The notes under the pieces are model-generated. The model saw only the letters and a program-made list of their open reading frames with translations, made no database searches and was not told the DNA's origin. The position numbers and the translations under genes are program-made. From positions 1,147,283 through 1,211,282 of the forward strand of contig NW_006768779.1 of NCBI RefSeq assembly GCF_000204055.1: a DNA stretch of 64,000 nt, in the 5' to 3' direction. Shown piece by piece: positions 42,401 to 52,283 of this stretch. This DNA comes from Melampsora larici-populina 98AG31. Its lineage: Eukaryota; Basidiomycota; Pucciniomycetes; Pucciniales; Melampsoraceae. Every line of letters begins with the position of its first letter. The stretch's first letter is position 1.

Positions 42401-42785
42401 TTCAATTTCTCAAGATAGATTGAAAAAAGTTCAAGTTGAAATGCTACCTTTGAGTCGCTTGAGATAAGCCTTTAGCCCATAAGAAGGATCAGTTTTCACA
42501 AAGACCTTGACGACAATCCGACCATGTTGATGACGAGCTCGAATGGTTTTCAAAAACCTAGTGGTACCTAAACTATCTTAAGCAAAAAAAAGCAAGATCG
42601 AATCTCAAACTTTTTTTCAAAAACATTCCATCCTCCTATATAAACTTCTTGAATCATAAAATGAAATGGTAGGGAAAGTAGTCTGACGATTTCTCATAAA
42701 TCACATCACTGCCTAATTCAGATACAAAACTATCCAACGTCAAGGCTGTTGGTCGTGCAAGATTGTTGGATGGGGAATTTCCCAT
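36431..42785 (-). CDS. VPS15: VPS15-type regulatory kinase of class III PI3-kinase
   Basis: VPS15 holds and activates the VPS34 lipid kinase on endosomes and autophagic membranes. All three expected parts are present in order. The N-terminal kinase-like domain starts MGNSPSNN, with Gly2 placed for N-myristoylation. It has VVKVFVKTDPSYGL, the catalytic-loop HGDIKSENVIVT, and DFS instead of DFG (as usual in VPS15), then SCYLAPERFF, DVFSLGCVIGELFMEG and LNPEERLTFDEYL. A HEAT-repeat middle follows (about 41.1-39.0 kb). The C-terminal WD40 propeller includes GHLVEHTARISSIAVS, FFVTGSHDGTVKVWDS, SVVGTTRGYLTLWDLR and AGEDRMIRVWDLSAV. The final short exon is reached by a GTATGTG intron and ends SADKMGKIHVYEYADRT* at 36431. 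If that intron is not used the protein stops at 36538, losing the last propeller strand. Confidence 0.9.
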
Positions 42786-43389
42786 CGTCTATTGTTGGCT
42801 GATCGATGGTCGAAAAACAAAATCGTTGGTTGAAAATTCGTAAAAGGTGTTGACCATCCTGTGGAATTCTGATCGCTTGATATATTTAACGTCAAGATGA
42901 TACCACAGTACCCGTCGAACGATTTATTTTCGGTGAGACTCCGACCCGTTCACGGTCTCCTCTCGAGTATACGATAAATACTCGCGGGCAGGTTTCCCTT
43001 GATCAGAATCGTGTTTCTTCAACCCGCATAATTTTTGATCCGTAATTTTTTACCAGCTGACCATCCTATCTTGATTTCTCGTAAGACTTGACTCATCACA
43101 AGCTGATGATCAGCCCTCACATAAGATCTCTAATTTCGTAGCTCTTGCATAATTTTCAAGTTTCATGTGCAAAATCCACAAAGTTCAAATATATGTAAAA
43201 ATAAGAAAATCCCATATGAGCAAAGTATGTAAAGATGACATCATCCCTTGCAAATCATTTAAGAATCAGAGAAGAGGAGAAAGAACCAAAGAACCAAAGA
43301 ACCTCATACGTTCAAGAATCAAGAGAGATCAAGTGAAAAAGTGATCTTTGAAACTTTTCTCCCATTTTCTTCATTTTCTTCATTTCATC
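42786..43389. promoter_or_regulatory. Divergent promoter region VPS15 / PDC
   Basis: A 604-bp head-to-head spacer. The PDC side has a purine-rich leader (GAGAAGAGGAGAAAGAACC and AACCAAAGAACC repeats near 43270-43305) followed by a T/C-rich stretch before the ATG. No specific operator is recognised. Confidence 0.45.
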
Positions 43390-46321
43390 ATGACCACTCC
43401 AAACCCTGAATCTCAGTCTCAGTCTCAATCTCAGTCCAATGATGATCATCAAATCACAGTTGGTTCGTTAAATACTTTCCATCACTCGAATCATATATGA
43501 ACTTCCATCCAACATCCTACATCCTACATCCCAAACTCACCTCATCTTTATCTTTCTTCTCTTTTTTCAAGGAGAATACTTTTTATCTAGGTACGTAAGA
43601 TATCCCAGCAAACCATTCCCAAGTACCCACTAAACACTCGAAAGATTATAAACATTTTCTTCCAAAGGATGTCTCAATTAGGTATCAAACAAGTGTACGG
43701 CGTTCCAGGCGACTACAAGTAAGTGAATTTTCAATTTGATATTCTAAGCTTATCCCATTGTTTTCATATAAAAAGTTCAGCTTTCTGATTTCAAATGAGT
43801 ACTTTCTCTTTTTTTTGGGGTCTCAGTCTTGGGTTTCTTGATTTGATTGAAGATCATCCGGATTTAAATTGGGTAGGATGTTGTAATGAATTAAATGCAA
43901 GTTACGCTGCAGATGGTTATGCTCGAGTTTCACAAGGTCTTTCTCCTTCTCACAAGAAATTTTCATTTGGTTCGTTGACTGATCCATTCCCCTTTGATTG
44001 GACTCTGTCATACATTTTTCTTAGGTGGAATAGGCTGTCTTGTCACTACATTTGGAGTAGGAGAGCTTTCAGCATCAAATGGAATTGGTATATATTAACT
44101 TTTCTGTGCATCCTTGACTTGGATGATTTATTTATCGTCTCGAAAGACTTAGGCCTGGGAAGCTCTGATACGCTCTTTTTTGTCTGTGGAACTAGCGGGT
44201 GCACATTCCGAGCGTGTTCCCGTAGTCCATCTAGTAGGTGTTCCAGCCACCACTTTACAAGCCGATCATGCAATCTTGCATCACACTCTAGGTGATGGAA
44301 GTAAGTTTCAATGAAGACATTATTGCTACAAACTCTTAAAAATGATTTAACTCGAGATGTTTTGAAATGGGTTTCCTGATCAATTACGTTCTTATAGGGT
44401 TCGACGCCTTTAAAAAGATATCAAAACAACTCACCTGTGCTCAATCTTTCTTAACAAAACACACCAATCCAACCGAAGAAATCGATCGGATCTTAAGATC
44501 TGCCTTAAGGTATTCTAGACCTGTTTATTTAACCTTACCAACCGATTTGGTTTATATGAAAGTGTCTTCTGGTTCATTGAAAAAGTCTTTAAGAGATCAA
44601 GTCTTGATTGATTTAGAGTCTAAACTTGATCCGAAGATTATCCAACATGTTGTGGAACAGATTAGTGAATTGTTTGTGAAATCAAACCGACCAATTCTTA
44701 TGGTAAGCAATCTGATCATGCTTGAAAAAATGAACTTCAAACTAAGTGATTCTGGTTCTGGGTTCTGGGTTTTGGATTTTTTTTTCAAGTTGGACGCTTG
44801 TTGTGATCGGTTCAGAGTCCAATCAGAAGCCATCAAATTAGTTGAAGCACTTCAGATTCCAGTCTATACTACTCCAATGGGTAAGACTATCATCAATGAA
44901 TCACATCCTTTGTTCGGAGGACTTTATGTGGGTGATATCACCGTAGCAGGTGTTAAGGAACAAGTAGAAAGTTCAGATTTGATTATATGTATCGGTACTA
45001 TCATGTCTGATTGTAAGTGGTCCAAACTCTCTTTTGTGCAAGAATTGGTCTAGTATATGGTGTTGATGTCTATTTGGCGTAATGGTTTGGTAGTCAACAC
45101 AGGTAACTTTTCGTACAATTTACAATCCTCTACAAGAGTAGAACTACATTCATCCGAAACAATAGTCCAATACGCCCATTATCCAGACCTTGGCTTCCGT
45201 CAACTGTTACCAATCTTAACCCAAACCCTTTCATCTTTACCCAAAAAAACTATCCGAAAAGAAGAATTAAATCCAAGATTTATTACAAAAGATGATCAGA
45301 AGAATCATGGATTGATAACTCAAGATCAGTTTTGGCCACTTTGGGCTCAAGATTTTTTTCAACCCAATGATGTCGTCTTGGGTGAAACTGGTACTAGTAG
45401 CTTTGGATTACTTGATGTGAAGTTTCCGGATGGTGCTTCGTTTTTGTCTCAAGTCTTGTGGGGTAGTATAGGTGAGTTTGTACATCGATCTAGGTTCAAG
45501 TGAAAGGCTTCAACTTCAAGACTGATGAAACCTTTTTCGAACTGGTCTTCTTCCATGTAGGATGGACCACTGGAGCCTGCTTAGGTGCAGCCCAAGCAGC
45601 AGCTGAGCAAGGGAAACGAACGATTTTGTTTATTGGTGATGGTAGTTTGTTGAGTCACTCTTTGTTAGGCTTAAGTTTGATTATCATATAATTTGGAAAT
45701 TGATTTGAGTGTTGTTGATGTTTGAAAGACAACTTACTGTTCAAGAGATTAGTACGATGATTCGGGTCGGAGTTAAGCCTATTATTGTGGTTTTAAATAA
45801 TGATGGATATAGTATTGAAAGATGTGAGTTTAGATCCGATTATAATATTTGAAGCTTTAAGTTGATGATTTTATGATCATGATGATCTGATAGTCATCCA
45901 TGGAATGAAACGGAAATATGTTAGTCAATTTCCAATCTTTCTCATCCAGAACCCAGATTAGGCATTGAATCAGTAAAATGATGAACTTGATTTTTTTTTA
46001 GAATGATATCCAACCATGGGTCTGGACTGGAATCCTAGATCTTTTCAATCCTCAAAAGAATCCAACTACAAGATCATATCGAATCGAAAGATATGATGAA
46101 TTGGTTGGTTTATTAAAAGATTCTGGGTTTAGAAAAGCTGATGTGATCCAACTTGTAGAAGTGAAACTGGGAAAAGAAGATGCACCACGTGCATTGAAAC
46201 TTCAGGCTGAGATGGTAAGAATTTCTTTGGCTTTTTTGGAATTTGTGAATGGGTTTTGATTGATTGGTTTATTGGACTTGGTGGGTATGATGAACAGACT
46301 AGTAAAGGTAATGCTTATTGA
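43390..46321 (+). CDS. PDC1: Pyruvate decarboxylase (ThDP-dependent)
   Basis: It converts pyruvate to acetaldehyde and CO2 in the cytosol; a closely related indolepyruvate decarboxylase role is an alternative. Seen are [19 protein letters not shown], the catalytic Glu motif [15 protein letters not shown], the histidines in [12 protein letters not shown] and [24 protein letters not shown], and the ThDP/Mg motif [14 protein letters not shown]...NNDGYSIE, whose first half is joined across an intron. The protein ends TSKGNAY* at 46321. It begins with a short Ser-Gln repeat ([10 protein letters not shown]). About ten short introns are needed; I traced most junctions and found no break in frame. 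A Harbinger transposon sits 143 bp past the stop codon. Confidence 0.88.
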
Positions 46322-47169
46322 AGAACTGATTGAAGAACAGTTTTGGATAGGGTGTTCTTGAGCGTCTAAAGTGTACTTTTGATTTGGCTATTAATTTCCT
46401 GTTATGAATCATAGATATTTTGCAGGATGATCTTAGTTTTGATGATTGTCACACGGCTTGATAAGGGCCCGTTTGGTACCGCACGATATACATATATCGC
46501 TACATACTACACCAAAGTAATATACTGTATATTAGCATATACGTATATTGAAATTCCCAAAATAGAGGGTTGTTCGGGAGATCCTTTTCTCCAAAACAAT
46601 ATACTGTATATCATGAAATAATATTCGATTCTGATATACAGCCTTTTGGCTGTATATCAGACCGAAAAACGATATCTGCCCCTCTCTCTTTTCCATATCA
46701 CCTTCTTCCTTTTCCATGTTGCTCTTTCACCCCCATACTCTTCCCTTTACCATACATATGTATCATCCATCCATCCTTCCTCGTTTGCTCGTCACCATTT
46801 TCATAGCTCAGTCAAACAAAATCTCCGACTCTTCTTCTTCATTCCTATCCTTGTCTTAGTTCTCATTTTGATCCCGTCCTATCCATCCTCGTTCAATGCT
46901 CATCACCCTTTCCCTTTCAAGACCACCTTTCGATTTTGATAGTCGTAGGCTAATCCGACTCTTCTTCTTTATTTCTATCCTTGTCTTAGTCCTTAGTCAT
47001 TCCTATCCTCGTCTTAGTTCTTAGTCATTCCTATCCTCGTCTTAGTTCTTATTTTTCAGCTCTTAGTTCTTAGTCCTATCTCTTATTTTTCGGCTCTTAG
47101 TTCTTAGTCCTATCTCTTATTTTCCAGCTCTTAGTTCTTAGTCCTATTTCAATCCTCGTTTCAACCACT

Positions 47170-48493
47170 ATGAGTAGCAGCAAGAAACCCAAGAAGCAAG
47201 CTCCGAGAGCCATCCGACCTTTGATTGTTTCGCCTTCTACTTCCACCGCTATTAAACCATCCTCTATATCAAATCCGATCGAGGATACTGAAGAAACTTC
47301 ACCGAAGACCCCAAATCTCCGTGCCAAGTGGACCGAAGACAACCATCAAGCGATGATCGACGTCCTCACTGCCGAACGTCAGCCAGCCAGCGGTCCAATC
47401 ACACCTGAGAACGCGACCAGTGCTCAAGGGTGGAAGCCCACCACCTGGAACAACGTGGTCCAACGCCTCGCCGGAAGCGAGGTCAAGACCGTTGCTGGTG
47501 TCAAGCATATCACTGGCGTCAAAAAGATCGGGGCTTGTAAATCCCGCTGGTATGTGGTAAGTAGTATCCTTTCATTTATCAATCACTTCTATCGATCACT
47601 TCTTGGTTCTAACTGATGCCTTCTTTCAACTTTAGTTATCTCATCTATACGCGGATTACAAGTACCTCAATGGACTGAGTGGCGCTGGCTGGGAGGATGG
47701 CTGTGTCGTTTTACCCGATGCGGTTTGGGCGCCAATCATCGCTGATCAAGTACGTATTGATTTTCCTTTTGTTTCTTTTTTTAATAATTTGTTGATGTTA
47801 CAACTTCGGCTTTCAGAGCAGGAAGTCTAAGGAGCTCTTACAATGCCGAGGCCGACCGTTTCATCTATTCAACTCGCTTGCTCCTTTGTTGGAAGGACAC
47901 AAAGCCACTGCTAAGTATGTTAGCAGCGCAATTGTTAAGGAACCTCAACAATCGATCATCGAAAAGGATTCCGAAGAACCCCACAACACACCTCCACCGA
48001 GGCATTCCTCTCTGCCCTCTCCCTTTGCCTCTCCTCACTTGTCTCCTCGCTCATCTCCTCATTCCGATCCTTTTGTACCTCCTGTCGATTCACATGACAT
48101 CAACGAGTCCAGCTCAGAAGACAATACTACCGCTGCTAAACGACACCGCAAGTCCAAGGTTGCCCTTGCTGCCCGTGCTCCCATCAAAAAGAAAAAACGA
48201 TCAGGAATCGAGATAATGGACAACTTCTCGAGTACTATGCAAGACTTGGATCAACCATCGAGTCCTCCATCACCTCAAGCTCAGCCAACATCAACCATGT
48301 GGCCCAATCCCTTACTGAACCTGCATCATCTCATGCTCAAGCGGTCAAGCTGGTCTATGCGTCCGATATGACTCGTCCTCAATGCTATGCTGCTGTAGAT
48401 CTGTTTGCTGCGAAGCCTGTGATGGCCGAAACGTACCTTAACACGCCAGCTAATGAACGTGGCGATTGGCTCCTATACATCCTCAACAAGTAA
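47170..48493 (+). CDS. Harbinger-associated Myb/SANT-like DNA-binding protein
   Basis: The accessory protein of PIF/Harbinger elements, which in studied cases binds element ends and helps carry the transposase to the nucleus. Exons 47170-47556, 47636-47749 and 47817 onward give an N-terminal basic, Pro/Ser-rich tail and a Myb/SANT-like domain (LRAKWTEDNHQAMIDVL, GWKPTTWNNVV, GACKSRWYV-LSHLYADYK). Next come a Ser/Pro-rich linker, a basic KRHRKSK...KKKKRS stretch (possible nuclear signal) and a C-terminal helical part (AVKLVYASDMTRPQCYAAVD, GDWLLYILNK*). Between about 48232 and 48300 the frame must change. Either a 53-nt GT-AG intron (48234-48286, GTACTATG...CTCAG) restores it, or a 1-nt deletion has broken the gene. 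I cannot decide from sequence alone. Confidence 0.8.
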
Positions 48494-49077
48494 AGTAAGT
48501 CTAAGAACTTCTTGATTACTTATTTAATATATACCTACTGACTTGATGATTCCATTGATCATGTCCCTTGAAGATCAAGTTTACAATATTATTAACTCAT
48601 CTTAATACATACATGCTCTTACAAATGTAGTAGTGACTCTTCCTGATCTCAAAGAATACTTTAAGAACTTCAATAAAAAATGTAGTGACTGTGTGACTGT
48701 CTGATTAAATAAAACTTATTAAACCCTTCAATAAAAAATGTAGTGACTGTGATTCTCTGATTAAATAAAACTTATTAAACCATTCAATAAAATATTATTA
48801 CCTACATTTGTATGTATACATGCTAATACAAATGTAATAGTGACTGTCTGATTGGTTAGTTATTGAAATGTTGATGAGTACAAGTGTTTTCATGAATTAA
48901 AAAATACTGAATGAAAAGATTCTTTTCATTGAACAAACCAAAGTGAAATATTTGATTGATACATGTAAGATAATAATGATTTTAACTGAGACTTGCAATG
49001 AATAATACATGTATAAGATAAAGATGCTTTGATTGATTGAGAGTTGCAAACTAAGAATTAAAAGTGCTACATATGAT
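48494..49077. repeat. Inter-gene region of the Harbinger with ~57-bp tandem repeat
   Basis: Between the two convergent transposon genes, a unit beginning TTCAATAAAAAATGTAGTGA starts at 48669 and 48727, with a partial third at 48783 (spacing 58 and 56 bp). It is AT-rich with AATAAA signals, so it may serve as shared 3' UTR and polyadenylation sequence. No gene seen. Confidence 0.65.
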
Positions 49078-50593
49078 TTAAATACCAGGATACATAGGAG
49101 GTTGTCCATGTCTTTGTTTGCTTCGATTTACTTTTTTTTGTCTTTCAATTTCTACTAAATAATCTCTCCACATGTCTTCTGCAATTCTATCTCTGAGATT
49201 CTTCGCATAGTTATTACCTTCAGCCGTGCTACCAAAGGCCTCAAGACCACCAATCTCTTCTTGAGTAGCGGGTTCTGTTGCTTCTTGAGGATCCGGCATA
49301 AATCCTTCACCAAACTCGGGGAATTCTTCCGCTGAACCTTTTGGGTCTTTAACTCGAATGAAGTTGTGGATAAAGCACATGACAGTAACCATAGCAATTT
49401 GAATCTCAATGGTGTATTCACACCCGTGCGCCATGATTTTGAAGCGCTTCTTGCAAACTCCAAAGATGCGCTCGATGACATTGCGTGCACTAGCGTGTCG
49501 AAGGTTGAACAACTCTTCTTTGTTGGCAGGTCTGCAAGTGAATAAAAGAAGTGGTTGAGAAGAATAAAAAAGAGAAAAGCATGAAAATGATGAAAAAGAA
49601 ATCAATCTCACCTGAAACCTTTCTTTTCCCATTCTTGTAAATGATAACGGACTTTTCGAAAAGGAACAAGACAATCCTTGGTGAGAGCAAAGCCAGCATC
49701 ACCAAGATAATACTTTCCAGCGGGAATCGTAAGATCACGACTTCGAGCCAAAGTCCAAAGAGCACCGTCGGCCATACTTCCTTTGGCTCCAACCAATAAA
49801 TAAATAAACTCCATGTTGAAATTACAGGCAGCAAGGACGTTTTGAGAAGTGTAGCCTTTACGATTAGAGAACGGAACAAACTCGGAAGCTGGCGGAGTGA
49901 CCGGAATGTGTGTACCGTCAATTGCACCAATGCAGTCTTTGAAATAAGGCATGAACTTCGGATTCTCGGAGAAGGTATCCGTGAGAGGAGTGTTGGCATT
50001 CGGAAGAGGAATATATTTGCCAAGTAACTTTCCATCACTACATATTCCTTTAACAAGCTGATTGATTGTCCTAGTCAAAAGAAGACATGTCAGAAAGAGT
50101 GATGAGAAAATTCAAAAAAAAAGAATGAAAAAATTCACTTAGAAACAGTATCAGCTGATCTTTGAAAACGGTTCTGAAGTTTACGATTTGACAGGCCAGT
50201 GATGACACTATAGAGCAAGAGTGCCAACTTTTCCGTACTGGTAACCCAACGGGAGTCACTCAATATTCCAGAGTCTTCAAGAACGGAGCGTAGTTCGAAA
50301 AAGACATGTTTACGCATTCCAAGATTATCATGAAATACTGATTCATTTGGATGATGAATGAGCTCATCAATCCACATCTGACCGCTGAGCAAGGACGTGA
50401 GTCGTGGAGTTTTGGTGAGTTTAGGCAACATCTGTGACATACAGGCCTGTACACTAGTGCTAAAGTAAGAAAAAACTCGAAATTGCTTTTGTTGAACTGC
50501 AAGAAGTTCTTTTAGAAATTGTAATTTAATGATTTTTCTATGTTTAACACGTTTTTCAGCTCTGATAGCTTGAACTTGAGAAAGGCCCTCCAT
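49078..50593 (-). CDS. PIF/Harbinger DDE transposase
   Basis: The DDE-type nuclease (DDE_Tnp_4 family) that excises and inserts the element. Three exons (50593-50139, 50070-49612, 49531-49078) join in frame to 455 aa. The N-terminal helical region includes LSDSRWVTSTEKLALLLYSV and a GLSNRKLQNRFQRSADTVSK helix-turn-helix-like segment. The catalytic core shows DCIGAIDGTHIPV (first Asp), AGKYYLGDAGFAL (second Asp) and ASARNVIERIFGVCKKRF (Glu), followed by a charged C-terminus. All three acidic residues are present and no stop interrupts the frame, so it appears potentially active. The start at 50593 is the first Met of the open frame. Confidence 0.92.
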
Positions 50594-51332
50594 GGTGTAA
50601 ACTTATGTGATCTGAATGAGACACTGGCAAATGAACCAACCCTTTAGGTGGTTGATGACCACGATGAGTGGTTTTTAAAATGAGTTGAATGATATGAACT
50701 TTATTCAAAACAAATGAGTGATGAACACGAGGAGTGAATTTTTAAAAAAGGGATGGGTTTTGAGTTGATGATGAGTGGTTGATGACCACGATGATGAGAT
50801 GAGATGAGATGGATGGACGGATGGATGGAATCGAAACTGATTCAATCGTTCTCAAAAACCGCCCAACGATTTTCGATTTTTGATCATTATATTCATTTCA
50901 AATTGTCGTTACCGAACACTCAAACGGTCATCAAAAGGTCAACAAAGATCATTTTGATCTTTCGATGACCATTTTGATCGGGTGTTTGGTAAAGTCACAA
51001 GACCGAAAAACGGTATTTCAATCTGCCCCTTGTTGTAGGGGCAGATCGATATACCGTTTTTCAGTAACAGTATATCACTTTTCCTACCGAACGGGCCCTA
51101 AGCTTTCTTGATTGGTTCTGAAATGACTTGATCTATAGAACTTGATGTGATTAGCGGAGTTAGGCATCCAAGAAGTCTGGACTGATAGAGAGTGAGACTG
51201 AGGAAACGGCAGACTGATTGAGAGAATGATGATGATAATGATGGAGATGAGATTTGTGAGATAAAGAGTAAGTAGTATGTATTGAGATTAAGTTGAGCTA
51301 AAGTAAGAGTGTAGATAGATAGATATATGTAC
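50594..51332. other. Harbinger right sub-terminal region and 234-bp flank
   Basis: Contains the transposase upstream region with repeated GTGATGAACACGAGG/TTGATGACCACGATG-like phrases (50650-50800), the terminal hairpin, and beyond 51098 ordinary host flank. No additional gene. Confidence 0.5.
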
Positions 51333-52006
51333 ACCACGGGGTAACTTTTCGTTGGAATACCAGCAAAAAGTTGGTCGTGTCGAAATCTGGCCGAACGCTC
51401 GCCAAAATCCCAGCGTTCGACCAGATTTTGGCTGGTACGGCTATACCAGCTGATTTCCGGTCAAAAGCTGGGATTTTGGCCAGATTTTGGCTGGTAGGCC
51501 GTCTGGTGGGCCTGGCGAGAGGTTGACCAGTCTTTTGGCGAGCAGAAGACGGTAAGAGGAAATGTCTTCAAGGAATGTGAAACCGGAGGCTGTGAAGTTA
51601 AGGTCCGGTTTTCACAATTGCCTCCATAGACGTGGTTGTCACTTTCCCTTTTTTATTCTGACAGCGGGAGAGCTCCCAGAATCCATTCTTTGGTCTGGGA
51701 GCTCCTCCACATCTTCCTCAACATCGATGCCTTAACCCACCAGGGGTGGATGGCGTGGCTATGGGAGGGAACGAAGAGGTTCTCTCGATCAGCTCCCCAA
51801 TGATCGGCACATAAACTTCGTCGGAAACATCTCCTCGGAAACGGTCTGTAGGCCGCCGGATGGCTTGTCTAACGGCGGTAAGGCGATCTCGCCGTTCGAC
51901 CGCCGCGCCACTGACCATCTGGCGGCGAGCGTCCACCACCAAGCAAATCTCGCCGTACGGCGGTATTCCATGGCCGCCGAACGACGGTATGGATTACCCC
52001 GTGGTG
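51333..52006. mobile_element. 674-bp non-autonomous element, TIR CACCACGGGGTAA, TA duplication
   Basis: Perfect 13-bp terminal inverted repeats CACCACGGGGTAA (51333-51345) and TTACCCCGTGGTG (51994-52006) are flanked by TA on both sides. The element is more GC-rich than its surroundings and has internal repeats of CCAGATTTTGGCTGGTA (near 51420 and 51485) and of CGGCGG/CCGCCG blocks in the right third. Short open frames inside are composition-driven. Its terminal CACCACGGG also ends the large transposon at 4643-4651, so it is plausibly a deletion or satellite derivative of that family. Confidence 0.8.
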
Positions 52007-52283
52007 TAATCAATTGAATTGAATCGAATCGATGGATTGAAGAGTTGAACAGATGTCAAGGATGAGATCAATTGAAAAGGATGATCTATTGTTCCGAGAG
52101 ATGAGTTGTATTGGTTGTAAAATTGAAAGATTTGTTAAGAATCTGATTTGTTGACTACCATTTGATTAATTCATTTCTGATTCTGATTATTACTACGATC
52201 TTTCAAAGTGAATTTACCAATAGTCTATGATCAAAATTTACTCAAAAAAGAAGAAACCAATTTAAATCTGAAGAAGTGAATCG

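Larger units (their letters stand above)
46465..51098. mobile_element. Complete PIF/Harbinger transposon, 4634 bp, TAA duplication
   Basis: The termini GGGCCCGTTTGGTA (left) and, reversed, GGGCCCGTTCGGTA (right) form an inverted repeat with one mismatch, flanked by TAA on both sides (46462-46464 and 51099-51101), the 3-bp TWA target typical of this superfamily. Inside are the expected two genes, convergent: a Myb/SANT-like protein (+) and the DDE transposase (-). Hairpins lie near both ends (GATATACAGCC/GGCTGTATATC near 46636-46660; CTGCCCC/GGGGCAG at 51023-51044). Near-identical termini and an intact transposase suggest a young insertion. Confidence 0.93.

Noticed and set aside
51718..52013. 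Two overlapping minus-strand reading frames inside the 674-bp element
   Set aside because: They come from GC-rich CGG/CCG repeats, overlap the terminal repeat and match no protein I know.
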